A stretch of 64,000 bases of DNA, from contig NC_068926.1 of NCBI RefSeq assembly GCF_023091745.1, forward strand, positions 51,174,001-51,238,000, in the 5' to 3' direction. Shown here one piece after another: positions 30,895 to 40,489 of the stretch; within the stretch, counting starts at the first letter, position 1, and each line of letters starts with the position of its first letter. The notes below the pieces were generated by a model. It did no database searches and was not told the DNA's origin. It was given only the letters and a program-made list of their open reading frames with translations. The translations under genes and the position numbers were made by a program. The stretch comes from Budorcas taxicolor (Eukaryota > Chordata > Mammalia > Artiodactyla > Bovidae).

Positions 30895-31250
30895 GACATA
30901 AATCATAAACATATATTTAACTGAGCACCTAATACATAGCAGGTCCCATGTTAAACTCTACGAGATCTAGCAAAGGACAAGATAGACAAAAATCTGATGC
31001 TTCGTGGAGTATATATTCTAGTAGAGAATCCAAAAAGGTAGAGAGATCCAAAAAGGAAAATAACCAAGAAGGGACAAAGGTAAGTTAAAAGCAGAGTGTC
31101 AGGCCGTTTGGCAGAGGGGATAAGACTGAAACTCTCTGGCATGGGCAGGGAGGAGCTGCTTTCTAAAAGTTGATCTCAGCAGGCTTCTTGGAGGAGGTGA
31201 TGTTTAAACTGGGATCGGTGTGTTGGGAAAAAGTCAAGGACTGGGTGTCT
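30895..31250 (+). mobile_element. L2-like ancient repeat
   Basis: ACTGAGCACCTAATACATAG, GGCTTCTTGGAGGAGGTGAT and GTTTAAACTGGGATCGGTGT follow the order of a common mammal-wide repeat (growth from 'gagcacctactatgtgcc' to 'gaggaggtgacatttgagc'). Family assignment uncertain. Confidence 0.5.
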
Positions 31251-31279
31251 GCAGGTTGGGACTGGATGAGCTGACCTCT

Positions 31280-31504
31280 GACACCCTTCTTCACCTTTAC
31301 CTGAAGAGAGATTGAACAGAAATCCCTCTGAGGATGGCAACCACCATTGATGTCTTGACTGCAACTTCCTGAGAGACCCTGGACCAGAATCACCCCCAGT
31401 CACTTCCAGATTTTTGACCCACAGAAACTGAGATAATATTTAATTGTTGTTTAAAGCTGTTAAGTTTAGGGGCATTCTGTTGTGAGCAACAGATCACTAA
31501 TACA
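31280..31504 (+). mobile_element. MaLR-like LTR 3' part
   Basis: ACTGAGATAATATTTAATTG, TTGTTTAAAGCTGTTAAGTT, GGGGCATTCTGTTGTGAGCA, CACTAATACA is the terminal pattern of MLT1/MST-like LTRs. Confidence 0.65.
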
Positions 31505-31807
31505 AGGGCCATCTTGGATGAGGTTTTGTGTTTTGAGGGTGAGGGGAAAAAAAAAAACCTTCCTAGAAACTTGCCTGCCATTGGCCAGATTGTGTCACGT
31601 GATCACGAGCAGCCCAATCTCTGGCTAGGGGCATGAACATCTTGGACCAATCAGGACTCGGGCTCTGGGACTGAGCCTGGGTGTGACTCTACAGTACTAC
31701 TGAGGATGCAGATGCTGGAACAAAAAAGAGGACTTAGAAACAATTCCTCTAGTTCTCTAAAGCCTCCCATGGTTTAACCTCCAAGATACTCTTTCCAATG
31801 ACCATTT

Positions 31808-32019
31808 GTTGTTTAGTCGCTAAGTTGTGTCCAACTCTTTTGAGACCCCGTGGACTGTAGCCCACCAGGCTCCTCTGTCCATGGGATTTCCCAGGCAAGA
31901 ATACTGGAGTGGGTAGCCATTTCCTTCTCCAGGGGATCTTACTGACCCAAGGATCAAACTCTTCTCTCCTGCGTTGGCACGTGGATTGTTTACCACGGAG
32001 CCACCTGGGAAGCCCACAG
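31808..32019 (-). mobile_element. Bov-tA SINE, antisense, with target-site duplication
   Basis: TTGTTTAGTCGCTAAGTTGT, CTGTAGCCCACCAGGCTCCT, TTTACCACGGAGCCACCTGG, GAAGCCCAC. Flanked by TGACC(A/G)TTT at 31799-31807 and 32020-32028. Confidence 0.95.
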
Positions 32020-32139
32020 TGACCGTTTATGGAGCACCAGTTGTATGTCTGCTTTTTTGCCCATACCAAGTTCTGGCTCCACAGTTTTCTCCCAGTCTGC
32101 TTTCTTTTCTCTTAGCCTTTGAACATGCCCAGCCCACTA

Positions 32140-32404
32140 TCTGACATGCCTTTCATGCCCAAGTTCCCAGTTAGTTCCCAGTGAAAATCTCACCCTTCCT
32201 TCGAGGAGGACCCCAGACTCCACTTCATCCTAGAAGCCTTCCACACGCTCGCTCCGCCCCGCCACCAGATTCATCAGATATGGGTGATTTAATCAATTAC
32301 TGTCACCATCCAGAGTTATTTCGTCATTTATTGATTTGTTTATAGTCTATTTCTCCTCTCCCAGCCCTATTAGAATGAAAGGTCTTATTACTTCTTTATT
32401 GCCT
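32140..32404 (+). mobile_element. L2 LINE 3' region
   Basis: GTGAAAATCTCACCCTTCCT, TAGAAGCCTTCCACACGCTC, TAGAATGAAAGGTCTTATTA match the order of the L2 3' UTR (antigen-like 'treat-fast' AT part in the middle). Confidence 0.6.
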
Positions 32405-32625
32405 AGCAGCACTGGTTCAGGGGTCTGGGCACTTGGGCTAGAATCCTGGCTCCTCCAGTTATTAGCTATGTGACCTAGGGCAGGCTGCTTAACCTTTCTG
32501 GGCCTCGTTTTCCTCACCTTCAAGATAAAGATGATAATAGTACTTCCATCAGAGGGATGTGATGAGGTTTCAGTGAAGCTTGTGTATCCAAATGCTTGGC
32601 AGTGAGTACGTTGTCATTAAAGGAT
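32405..32625 (+). mobile_element. MIR SINE
   Basis: GTCTGGGCACTTGGGCTAGA, TTATTAGCTATGTGACCTAG, TTTCTGGGCCTCGTTTTCCT, then the 3' tail region near CTTGTGTATCCAAATGCTTG. Almost full-length. Confidence 0.85.
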
Positions 32626-33124
32626 TAATTAATTAAGCAGAGCCCTCTCCCCTCCCCTGCTGGAGGCTGACTCCATTTGCTGTGGCCTGGGGCTCAGCAA
32701 GGAGATGTCTCCTCTCTCTTTCTCCCTATCTCCCTGCCTCCTCCTCGCCCTCCCTCTTGCTGCAGCTGGCAGCCACCCTGGCCTTGAGCCAAAGGGTGAA
32801 TTCCAAGCCCTGTGCACTGGCCAGCCCTGCCAGTGATGCTAACAGCCAGCCCCTGAGTCCCTGAGCCCCTGGCAGGAGACAGGCTTCCTTGACTGAGTGC
32901 TCCTTTCCAGACAGGGTGTTTGGCAGGAGCCTTCTTCCTCAGGCAGCTCTGCACAAAAAGCCTTCCAAGATGTCACCCAAGGGTGCATGTGCGCCCAGGC
33001 TGGGGGAGCATGAAATCACGTCAAGCTCAACAGACATCAGGCCCCAGTTTCTCTCAGCTTCTCCTTTCCATTCATTACTGCTCTGGGAAATTGCTCTTGT
33101 GGACAGGACTCTAGGTATTTAATA
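32626..33124. other. Unclassified non-coding stretch
   Basis: Contains TTAATTAATTAAGCAG (32624-32639) and a CT-rich tract at 32705-32760. Frames of 60-86 codons lack domains. No gene called. Confidence 0.35.
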
Positions 33125-33315
33125 ATAGTGATGGTAATAATAACTCTGCCTGTTGAGAGTTCCCCAGGCGCTAGGCTCCATGCCAAGTGGATTATTCCAC
33201 TGAACTGCCACAACAACCCTGTGAGTGAGTCTTACTATCATCCCCACTTTACAGATGAGAACACTGAGGCACTGAGGGTGAGGTACTAGCCCGAGGGGAC
33301 AGGAGGGAACAGAGG
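33125..33315 (-). mobile_element. MIR SINE, antisense
   Basis: ATAATAATAACTCTGCCTGT, CACAACAACCCTGTGAGTGA, CCCCACTTTACAGATGAGAA, CACTGAGGCACTGAGGGTGA. Confidence 0.85.
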
Positions 33316-33449
33316 CCTGGAGTCTGATGAGTTGGAGAAACTCTTAAGGGATGGAGTGACCTCTGCTGAGATCAGGGAGACCCTGGGCTTGAGGTTTGAC
33401 TGGCCTGGGTGAATCTGTTGCCTACCCACTGGGCACGTTCTTAAGGACC

Positions 33450-33580
33450 AGCACCTCAGTGTCCTTGTCTGTAGAATGGAGGTGAATATGGCCTCCCTCC
33501 TAGGCTGTAAGAGTGTTGGGGGAAAATAACCAGGAGCCTATTATAGACATGCAATACAGTACATGCTCAGTAAATGGCAT
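33450..33580 (+). mobile_element. MIR SINE fragment
   Basis: CACCTCAGTGTCCTTGTCTG, TAGAATGGAGGTGAATATGG, CAGTACATGCTCAGTAAATG. Confidence 0.65.
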
Positions 33581-33734
33581 GTCTGCAGGAGAGTTTAATT
33601 CTATGTCAGTATCCTCTGGAAGAAGCTCCTCACTGTCCCTCACTCTTTCTAAGATGCTGGCTTTTAAAAAGTAGTTACTTTCAAGCAGGATTAAGAGAGA
33701 GACAGAAAGGGAGAAAAGAATATTAGATGTGATT

Positions 33735-34110
33735 TTTGGCTGCAAGTAAAGAAAACCTAGCTCAGTGATGTAAACAAACAGGGTTTAATTTTCCCATAAA
33801 AAAAGATTTCCTAAGGGTAGGGAAGTCAGTTCCAAAGCTCAGGCTATTCCAGGTCACTGTGCTTCTCTTGACCTGTCCCTCAGCTCACAAAGTGGTTGCC
33901 ATGATTCCAGGCATCACATCCACTTCCAAGGCAGGAATAAAGGGCACAGGGGCATCTTCTACCTTTGCTCTTTTTATTAGCGAAAGCAAAGCCATTCCCA
34001 CAGTTATTACAGTTGGCCTCTGCCTCCATCTCATTGGCCAGAACTTTAAAGCATCCTGGGAAAGCAAATAGTCTTTCTGGACCTGGTGGTTGATACAGGG
34101 ATGGAGAAAA
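33735..34110 (-). mobile_element. MaLR-like ancient repeat, antisense
   Basis: GATTTTTGGCTGCAAGTAAA, ACAGGGTTTAATTTTCCCAT, CATCACATCCACTTCCAAGG, CCATCTCATTGGCCAGAACT follow a common antisense mammal-wide LTR-like repeat. A 127-codon minus frame is its translation, not a gene. Confidence 0.55.
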
Positions 34111-34207
34111 GGCTGGAATGGTTGATGGGTCAATCATGGTGTCTGTCACAGAGAGTCCATTTATTTTAACTATCTTTAGATCTGATACAATCACATAATG
34201 CTCCATA

Positions 34208-34425
34208 GAGTTAAGAGCACAAATCATCAAGGCAGGTCTGGGTTCAAATTCCAGATTGACCATTTTCTAGCTATTTGATATTGAGCAAGTTACTTAACCT
34301 CTTTGTACCCCAGATTCCTTATCTGTGAAAGGATAATCATATAAGTACCTCTCTTGTTGGGTCATTATCTGAGTTAAATGTTGATTCATGCAAAGTGCTT
34401 GGATAGTGTCCAGCCCATACAAAAC
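34208..34425 (+). mobile_element. MIR SINE, part 1 (interrupted)
   Basis: TAGAGTTAAGAGCACAAATC, GGTCTGGGTTCAAATTCCAG, GAGCAAGTTACTTAACCTCT. A CHR SINE interrupts the tail, which resumes at 34598 (TTTATAGGTGTTAACTATTA). Confidence 0.88.
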
Positions 34426-34427
34426 TC

Positions 34428-34597
34428 TTAAAAAAATAAAAAGTTATTTGGCTGCACTAAGCCTTAGTTGGGGCACACAGGATGTTTAGTTGCAGCATGT
34501 GAATTCTTATTTGTGGCATGCAGGATCTAGTTCCCTGACCAGGGATTGAACCCTGGGAGTACAGAGTCTTAGCCTCTGGACCACCAGGGAAGTCCCA
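34428..34597 (-). mobile_element. CHR-type tRNA SINE, antisense, inside MIR
   Basis: T/A-rich start AAAAAATAAAAAGTTATTTG, GTTGCAGCATGTGAATTCTT, CTAGTTCCCTGACCAGGGAT, GACCACCAGGGAAGTCCC. It splits a MIR tail with short ACAAA(A/G) flanks. Confidence 0.93.
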
Positions 34598-34639
34598 CAA
34601 AGTTCTTTATAGGTGTTAACTATTATCCCTCTGTTTCTT

Positions 34640-35490
34640 GTTCCAGTCCCCATCAAGGCTGAAAACTGACATAGGTCACATTGTCTTGGTTTTTATATAA
34701 CTCATTATGGACTAACATATGCACCAAAAATATATTCAGTAGGACAATGGAGAAAAAGCCAACCCCACAAGGCAAACTGTAGTGTTCTGAGATTATCTTG
34801 TGAATTCCCTCATATAAATAAAACCAGGAAATAGAAATGCTCAGCATTTTCCCCATCTACAAACTGGCCAATTTCCTCCTCCTCTATGGAGGGCACAGGG
34901 CTGCAGAGAATATTACCTAGAATAGAAAAGGCATTCCAGAATCCAGTGCTAATAGAATTACTCCAAAAGCATTTCTCCCCTGTTTGAAGTTACCTCCCTC
35001 CAAATGATGATAAACTCTCACTGCCACTGGCTGGTCCTTCCAGTGCTGAGGAGGCCAGAGGATTCTTCAATGGAGTACATTGCAGCCCCCAGCCGGGTCC
35101 TGGTTTTCTGCATCCTCCGGGGCAGCCTAGGTGCCAGTTTGGTCCCTGGCAAGAGGCATGTAGAAACTGGCTAAAGGCTGTCCTGGGGACGGAAATGGTC
35201 ACCCTGATGTCTCCTGACTTCCTGGGTTCCTCTTTATGAGCTTTCAAAAACAAAAGCCACAGGGAGAAGACAATGCAGCTTTCACAGGTACTGGAGGAAG
35301 ATGCTGGAATGTTTGGTTCATTGAAGCTGGATGAGACCCAAATCCTGGAGGCAGTTCTGCAGATTTTGACACTTGGAACAATAAGTACTCTGGTTTTCAC
35401 TGGGTGAGTCACTCTTGGGAGACAGAGAACCCATGTTATTGGCAGTTTCATTTTGACTTTATGACAGCTTATGCCCTTCACTCTCCCTCT
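34640..35490. other. Unclassified non-coding stretch
   Basis: No named repeat with confidence. A 241-codon minus frame (34990-35715) ends in Bov-tA translation at its N-terminus and has no recognisable domain in the rest. It may contain an old LTR-like remnant at 35000-35460. Confidence 0.35.
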
Positions 35491-35492
35491 CT

Positions 35493-35714
35493 GTGGTGGT
35501 GGTGGTTTAGTCGCTAAGTCTTGTCCGACTCTTGGGACCCCATAGACTGTAGCCTGCCAGGCTCCTCTGTCCATGGAATTTCTCAGGAAGAACACTGGAG
35601 TGGGTTGCCATTTCCCTCCAGGGGATCTTCCTGACCCAGGGATCGAACTGAAGTCTCCTGTGTCTCCTGCATTGCAGGACGATTCTTTACCTGCTGAGCC
35701 ATCAGGGAAGCCCA
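35493..35714 (-). mobile_element. Bov-tA SINE, antisense
   Basis: GGTGGTGGTTTAGTCGCTAA, GCCTGCCAGGCTCCTCTGTC, TTTACCTGCTGAGCCATCAG, GGAAGCCC. It carries an 11-bp-type local duplication (GTCTCCTGTGTCTCCTGC) in the tRNA part. Confidence 0.95.
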
Positions 35715-36424
35715 CTCTTTAGGCTAGTCCCCTGAAAGCATCCAGTGTCTGAAGTGGAAAGAGGATTGGTTTCTCTTGATCTGCTCAGGGGAGACTCTGA
35801 GTAGGACTTTTTTTGGAGATGCAGACAAACTGTGATGTGATGAGGGTTGCTTTGTGAATTACCAAGCATTGTTGTTCAGCAAATGAGTCACCACACTTTG
35901 AAGGCTTGATCTTCTGGAGCCCTTAGACATGCAGCTGATCAGCAAAAGGGATGTTTCATCCTTATGAACCATGTTTTATCCTTCTTTGGGGCTAGGAACA
36001 TTCTGGATCATGGAGCATTTACTTTCTCTACCAACATCATCTCTCAGACTTAGCCTAGAGTCTGTGGGTGACAGGAAACTCAGACCTTCTGCTGCCCAAT
36101 AAGTACAGATCTTATTGATTTTCCCTTGAAGTGTTCACTGTATCACATATTTACTATAGTTCACATTCGAATAAATTATGCACTGAGAATTTAAGATGAT
36201 ACAAATGGACCATTTTGAACCAAACAATATTAATAGTCCTGTGCTGTGTATTGGGAGCTTGGGATACAACAGAGACATTAAAAAAGATGAGGTGACCTCT
36301 GTGTGTCTGCCATGGATTGATGTTCCAGACATGGAAGTATTACATGAGAAAAGCAAGTCAAAGAACAACGTAGAACAGAAAAGGGGGAAAAAAGTTAAAA
36401 ACCAAACCAAGAACTTTTCTGCTG
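35715..36424. other. Unclassified non-coding stretch
   Basis: No recognised SINE or LTR. Complementary frames of 94 (plus) and 108 (minus) codons overlap at 36135-36480. Segment 36190-36300 has an L2-like hint (GTGTATTGGGAGCTTGGGAT). No gene called. Confidence 0.35.
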
Positions 36425-36625
36425 AGAGGTGGTATGATGTAGAAGTCAAAGTGAGGATCAAAGCCAGACAGATCGTCTGAGTTCACTGCTGCTCCACCAT
36501 TGGCTAGCTGAGTCCCTCGCTAAGCCTCACTTTCTCCATCTGTAAAATGGGAGTAAGAATATAACAACCCTAGAAGATTTGCTAGGGGCTCCATACAAGA
36601 ACATGTTAAATAAAAGAATCCAGGC
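36425..36625 (+). mobile_element. MIR SINE with internal deletion; donor of a local copy
   Basis: GAGGTGGTATGATGTAGAAG start, CTCACTTTCTCCATCTGTAA core. It lacks about 18 bp of the usual GACCTTGGGCAAGTTACTT segment. The piece 36496-36576 recurs, without gaps, at 37000-37080. Confidence 0.8.
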
Positions 36626-36732
36626 CTTCCCAAGGGCACCCATTACCTTTGAATGTGGTTTTCATCTTTGCCCTGGGGGTTGGAATCTGGAGAGTGATGA
36701 TCTGCTTTGCACCAAACTTTAGAAATATTGGC

Positions 36733-36783
36733 ATTTTTTTCATTGTCAGCACATGTGGATTACATGTATAATTTTTTTTAACT
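36733..36783. repeat. Direct repeat flanking the 37-kb insertion, copy 1
   Basis: CATTGTCAGCACATGTGGAT followed by TACATGTATAATTTTT. It recurs at 37920-37967 with few changes. It brackets the L1 plus transduced block, as a long target-site duplication would. Confidence 0.75.
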
Positions 36784-36999
36784 TTTCGTCTAATATTGGA
36801 GTATAGCCAATTAACAATGTTGTGATAGTTTCAGGTGGACGGCAAAGGGACTCAGCCATACACATACATGTATCCATTCTCCCCCAAACTCCCCTTCCAT
36901 CCAGGCTGCCACATAACAGTGGGCAGAGTTCCCTTTGCTAAATAGTAGGTCCTTGTTGGTTATCCATCTGAAATACAACAATGTATACATGTTGATCCT

Positions 37000-37080
37000 A
37001 CCATTGGCTAGCTGTGTCCCTCTCTGAACCTCACTTTCTCCATCTGTAAAATGGGGGTAAGACTATAACAGCCCTAGAGG
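37000..37080 (+). repeat. 81-bp templated copy of MIR segment 36496-36576 inside L1
   Basis: Begins ACCATTGGCTAGCTG and ends CCCTAGAGG; no gaps and 8 mismatches by eye against 36496-36576. It shares the donor's private deletion relative to MIR, so it is a copy, not an independent MIR. L1 sequence continues on both sides. Confidence 0.85.
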
Positions 37081-37328
37081 ACTAGACTCCTTAACTATCC
37101 CTTCCCACCTAAATTTCCCCCTGGTAAACATGAGTTCCTTCTCTAAGTCTGTGAGTCTGTTTTGTAAATAAGTTAATTTGTATTATTTCTTTTTATATTC
37201 TGCATATAAGGGGTGTCATAGGATATTTCTCTTTGACTTACTTCACCCAGTATAACAAACTCTAGGTCCATCCATGTTGCTGCAAATGGCGTTATTTCAC
37301 TCTTTTTAATGGCTGAGTAATAGTCCTT

Positions 37329-37358
37329 TGTGTGTGTACACACACACACACACACACA
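37329..37358. repeat. TG/CA dinucleotide run
   Basis: (TG)n turning into (CA)n through a central TACA, making a self-complementary tract inside the L1. Confidence 0.9.
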
Positions 37359-37395
37359 ATACATCTTCTTTATTTATTCATCTGCAGTATGTGTG

Positions 37396-37905
37396 TGATA
37401 TCTGCAGCATGTCCTCGTCTTAATTCAACTCGATCTGCACAGATCCTATTTCCAAATAAAGTCACCTTCACAAGCGGACATGAATTTCGTGTGTGTGGTG
37501 GGGGTGGTGGATAGGACACTATTCAACCCAGAATGGAGACTCCAGGCAATTATCCTGGGACCTGGTGTGTATAAACCTGTGCTACCCAGGCCATGAGGTG
37601 AGGGGCTCAGGGTTCAAATCCTTGCTTCATTACTCACTGGCTGTGTGACCTTTGGTACGTTACTTAACCTCTCTGGGTCCCACGTGAGGATGATAACACA
37701 CCTACTTCTACCTTATAAGGTTGTTGAGGATTAAATGAGAGAGTGCACTGAAGGTCCCGGAGTTGCCTCCAGCCCACGGCAAGCTCTGCTCCAGCGTTCA
37801 CCATCCTCACAGTCTCCCCAGCTGTTGGGAGGACCTGGGAGGGATGCAGACACAGCATTAAATAACCCTCAATGGCGTGAAAGTCACTCCCTTTTTACTG
37901 CTTCT
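37396..37905 (-). mobile_element. Transduced/retrocopied segment derived from the 54.7-55.35 kb locus
   Basis: Contains the end of an antisense MLT1A (CCTATTTCCAAATAAAGTCA, GGACACTATTCAACCCAGAA), a MIR (GGCTGTGTGACCTTTGG) and non-repetitive DNA (CGGCAAGCTCTGCTCCAGCG, ACAGCATTAAATAACCCTCA). It is collinear with 54716-55350 at roughly 85-90% identity by eye. It lies at the 5' side of the minus-strand L1 and ends just before the second flanking direct repeat. Confidence 0.8.
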
Positions 37906-37919
37906 CACTGTGTTCTAGA

Positions 37920-37967
37920 CATTTTTCATTGTCAGTACATGTAGATTACATGTGTAAATTTTTAACA
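37920..37967. repeat. Direct repeat flanking the 37-kb insertion, copy 2
   Basis: CATTGTCAGTACATGTAGAT followed by TACATGTGTAAATTTTT. Partner of 36733-36783. On the minus strand it begins GTTAAAAA, compatible with an L1 endonuclease TT/AAAA target. Confidence 0.75.
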
Positions 37968-38420
37968 TGGGGTGGGTGGAAAGAAAAAGAAGGTGAGTAA
38001 TGCTAATTTTAAAGGGCTATTATACAGGAAGTTTTAAAGACCTCTTGACCCAGTGAAGGGCCTTCCAGCAGTCTGTGGGCCGGGGAGCGGGCACAGGGGT
38101 GCTCAGCCTGTGGTCAGGTCTGTGGGTGGAAAAGACGAGGGGGACACTGGATGCTTATCAGCGGTGGGGGTGGTGAGTGGTGCTTTCCTCTTGGGAAGGC
38201 CCTTTTATGATACTGACAGCTTTTGTCCTTTAGCAAAGCAGGTTCCTTCCTGCCCAGTGATGGGTTGAGATTAAACGCCTGGTTGACAAACAAAAGGAAC
38301 AGCTTCATCTGGAAAATTCCACTGCAGGGTGAGGCTTGTCAGGCCTTGAGTGCAGGGGCCTGGGGTTTGCCTGAGTGTTCCCTGAGAGGTGGACTGGATT
38401 CGGGTGGAAAAGGGGTTCAT
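37968..38420. other. Unclassified non-coding stretch
   Basis: No named repeat; no gene. Confidence 0.35.
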
Positions 38421-38424
38421 TCAG

Positions 38425-38700
38425 TCTAGTAGCAAATTTTTCCTGAGCACCCACTATGTGCTGCTACTGTTCTAGGCACTGAGGATGTGGCCAATGGATA
38501 AATAAATGCCTATGAGAATTCCACACACCAGTTGTGCATTCTATCAAGACAATAAAGTAGTCTGATGGGATAGAATATGACTGGGTATTGGCTGGGTGGG
38601 GGGAAGGGTGATGGAGGTGCAGGAGGGGGCGGTGAACATTGAGTGGCGGGGGATTCCTGTCCAAGGAAGTGACATTTGCACAGAAATCTGAGTAAAATAA
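38425..38700 (+). mobile_element. L2-like ancient repeat, part 1, with G-rich block
   Basis: CTGAGCACCCACTATGTGCT, GTTCTAGGCACTGAGGATGT, then a G-rich stretch (38594-38653), then GTGACATTTGCACAGAAATC. A CHR SINE interrupts it. Confidence 0.6.
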
Positions 38701-38710
38701 GAGAGCCAGG

Positions 38711-38845
38711 TGGCTTCCCTGGTGGTCCAGTGGCTAAGACTTTGTACTCCCAGTGCTGAGGGCCTGGGTTTGATCCCTGATCAGGGAACTAGGACCTTGC
38801 ATACCACAGGGTGCGGCCAAAAATAAAAATAAAATGAAAAAGCAG
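38711..38845 (+). mobile_element. CHR-type tRNA SINE
   Basis: GGCTTCCCTGGTGGTCCAGT, GGGTTTGATCCCTGATCAGG, GGTGCGGCCAAAAATAAAAA tail. Confidence 0.93.
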
Positions 38846-38879
38846 GCATTCCTGTTATTAAAAAGAAAGAGAGAGAGAA

Positions 38880-39075
38880 TCAGACATGGGCATCTGGAGA
38901 AAAGCATTCTGGCCGAGGGCACAGCGAATGCAAAGGCCCTGAGGTTGAAGGGGGTTTGGCATGTTTTGGAAAGAGCTTGGAGGTAAGTGTAGTTGGAACC
39001 CAAAGGTTTGGGGGGGAAATGGTAGGAATGAGGCCAGTAAAGGAATGAGGCCCAGACCATGCTGGGCCTTGTGGG
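38880..39075 (+). mobile_element. L2-like ancient repeat, part 2
   Basis: GAAAAGCATTCTGGCCGAGG, GAATGCAAAGGCCCTGAGGT, GACCATGCTGGGCCTTGTGG continue the repeat begun at 38425 across the CHR insertion. Confidence 0.6.
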
Positions 39076-39643
39076 TCATGTCCTCGTTCACTTACCATAT
39101 GTGGTTTTCAAATACCAGTTAGGTGCTCAGGGTACACTTTTCGATGTTTTCAATTTATCTGTGAAGTTAAATAGACTTTTATCTGCTCACACGGTAGAGG
39201 TTGGGGCAGAGCCCACTGGTTTCCCAACCACAGTTGAAAACAGAGGAGAGGAACTGAGGACCCGCGCTGGATGGGGTGAGGTGAAGGAGGCACTTGGTGC
39301 CAAGTTGAAAGCGGTGTGCCCTTCTTGACCACCCCTGAGAACAAAGGAACGCTTTCACGAAACTTGCACATGGCTGCCTCACTTGCCTCATTCTCATCCG
39401 GGAAACTGCTGAGGATTTTCAGGCCTGGTTTCTACAGACTCAGGAGGTCCCCGAAGCATCTCGGCCCATCAGCAGTTGAGGGAGTAAAGATGGTCTCCTT
39501 GAGGCCACCTTGGACCAGCGACCTCCAGAAAGCTTCCAGCAAGCTGGCCAGCCATGTCCCTCCTTCGGCCCTGTCCTCCCCCTAGACGTAAGCACATGTG
39601 TCCTGTTCACCTGTGTGTCATATGCGAGCCGTGCCACCCCCAT
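39076..39643. other. Unclassified non-coding stretch
   Basis: No gene or named repeat. Frames of 67-89 codons occur on both strands without domains. Confidence 0.35.
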
Positions 39644-39766
39644 GTCCAGTCGTGTCCCCCATAAACATGAGTTGAAGTTCTAATGCCCAGAACCTGTGAG
39701 TGTCATCTGACTTGGAAATAAAGTTTTTACAAATGTAATCAAGTTGAGATGGGATCATTCAGGGGG
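39644..39766 (+). mobile_element. MLT1A-type LTR, part 1
   Basis: GTGTCCCCCATAAACATGAG, GAAGTTCTAATGCCCAGAAC, GACTTGGAAATAAAGTTTTT is the sense LTR start. Two SINEs interrupt it; it resumes at 40183. Confidence 0.82.
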
Positions 39767-39957
39767 GCTTCCCTAGTGGTCCAGTGGTTAGAATTCCACA
39801 CTCCCAATACAGGGGGCCAGCCAGGGTTCCATCCCTGGTCAGGGAACTAGATCCCACATGTTGCAACTAAAGATCCTGCATGACGTAAGGAAGATTGAAG
39901 ATCCCGTGTGCCACAACTAAGACTCAGCACAGCCAAATAAATAAATATTTTAAAATT
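39767..39957 (+). mobile_element. CHR-type tRNA SINE nested in MLT1A
   Basis: GGCTTCCCTAGTGGTCCAGT, GGGTTCCATCCCTGGTCAGG, CACAACTAAGACTCAGCACA, AATAAATAAATATTTTAAA tail. Confidence 0.93.
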
Positions 39958-39977
39958 GACATGGGGTTGTTCAGAGT

Positions 39978-40180
39978 CCTGGCTTCCCAGAGGTAAGAAT
40001 CTGCATGCCAGTGCAGGAGATGCAAGAGATGCGGGTTCGATCCATGGGTGGGGAAGATCCCCTGGAGGAGGAAATGGCAACCCACTCTTCAGTATTCTTG
40101 CCTGGCGAATCCCATGGACAGAGGAGCCTAGTGGGCTACAGTCCCTGGGGTCGCAAAGAGTTGGACATGACTGAGCAGAT
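39978..40180 (+). mobile_element. Bov-tA SINE nested in MLT1A
   Basis: CTGGCTTCCCAGAGGTAAGA, GGGTTCGATCCATGGGTGGG, CCTGGAGGAGGAAATGGCAA, ending GAGTTGGACATGACTGAGCA. Confidence 0.94.
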
Positions 40181-40182
40181 TC

Positions 40183-40447
40183 AGGGTCCTAATCCACTAT
40201 GATTAGTGTCCTTAAAAAGAGGAGAGATACAGAGGGAGAAAGTCATGGGAAGACGGAGGCAGAGATGAGAGGGATATAGTCACAGCTGAGGAACGCTGGG
40301 CTGCAGGAAGCTGGAAGAAGCCAGGCAGGTACCTCCACGGGAGCCTTTGGAGAGGGTGCAGCCCTGCCGAGACCTTGATGTCCAACTCAGGGTCTCCAGA
40401 ACAGTTATTCTAAGCCGAGAGTTTGGGGAACTCTGTTATGGCAGCCC
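40183..40447 (+). mobile_element. MLT1A-type LTR, part 2
   Basis: GATTAGTGTCCTTAAAAAGA, GACGGAGGCAGAGATGAGAG, GCCCTGCCGAGACCTTGATG, GGGTCTCCAGAACAG, ending near TCTGTTATGGCAGCCC. Confidence 0.88.
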
Positions 40448-40489
40448 AGGATGCCAACTGGTGGCATTTTAGCAGGTATGGGTGCTAAG

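Larger units (their letters stand above)
36784..37395 (-). mobile_element. L1 LINE 3' end, antisense, carrying a templated insertion
   Basis: Artiodactyl L1 3' region: TATTGGAGTATAGCCAATTA, GTTGTGATAGTTTCAGGTGG, GTAGGTCCTTGTTGGTTATC, CTAGGTCCATCCATGTTGCT, then the 5' truncation at TTCATCTGCAG. Segment 37000-37080 is foreign: a copy of a nearby MIR piece. A TG/CA run lies at 37329-37358. Confidence 0.88.

Noticed and set aside
34990..35715. 241-codon minus-strand frame
   Set aside because: The N-terminal third is a Bov-tA translation (35493-35714). The remainder lacks any recognisable domain or supporting splice signals.
37329..37358. TG/CA self-complementary tract as a possible regulatory palindrome
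   Set aside because: Ordinary dinucleotide repeat inside an L1; listed only as a repeat.
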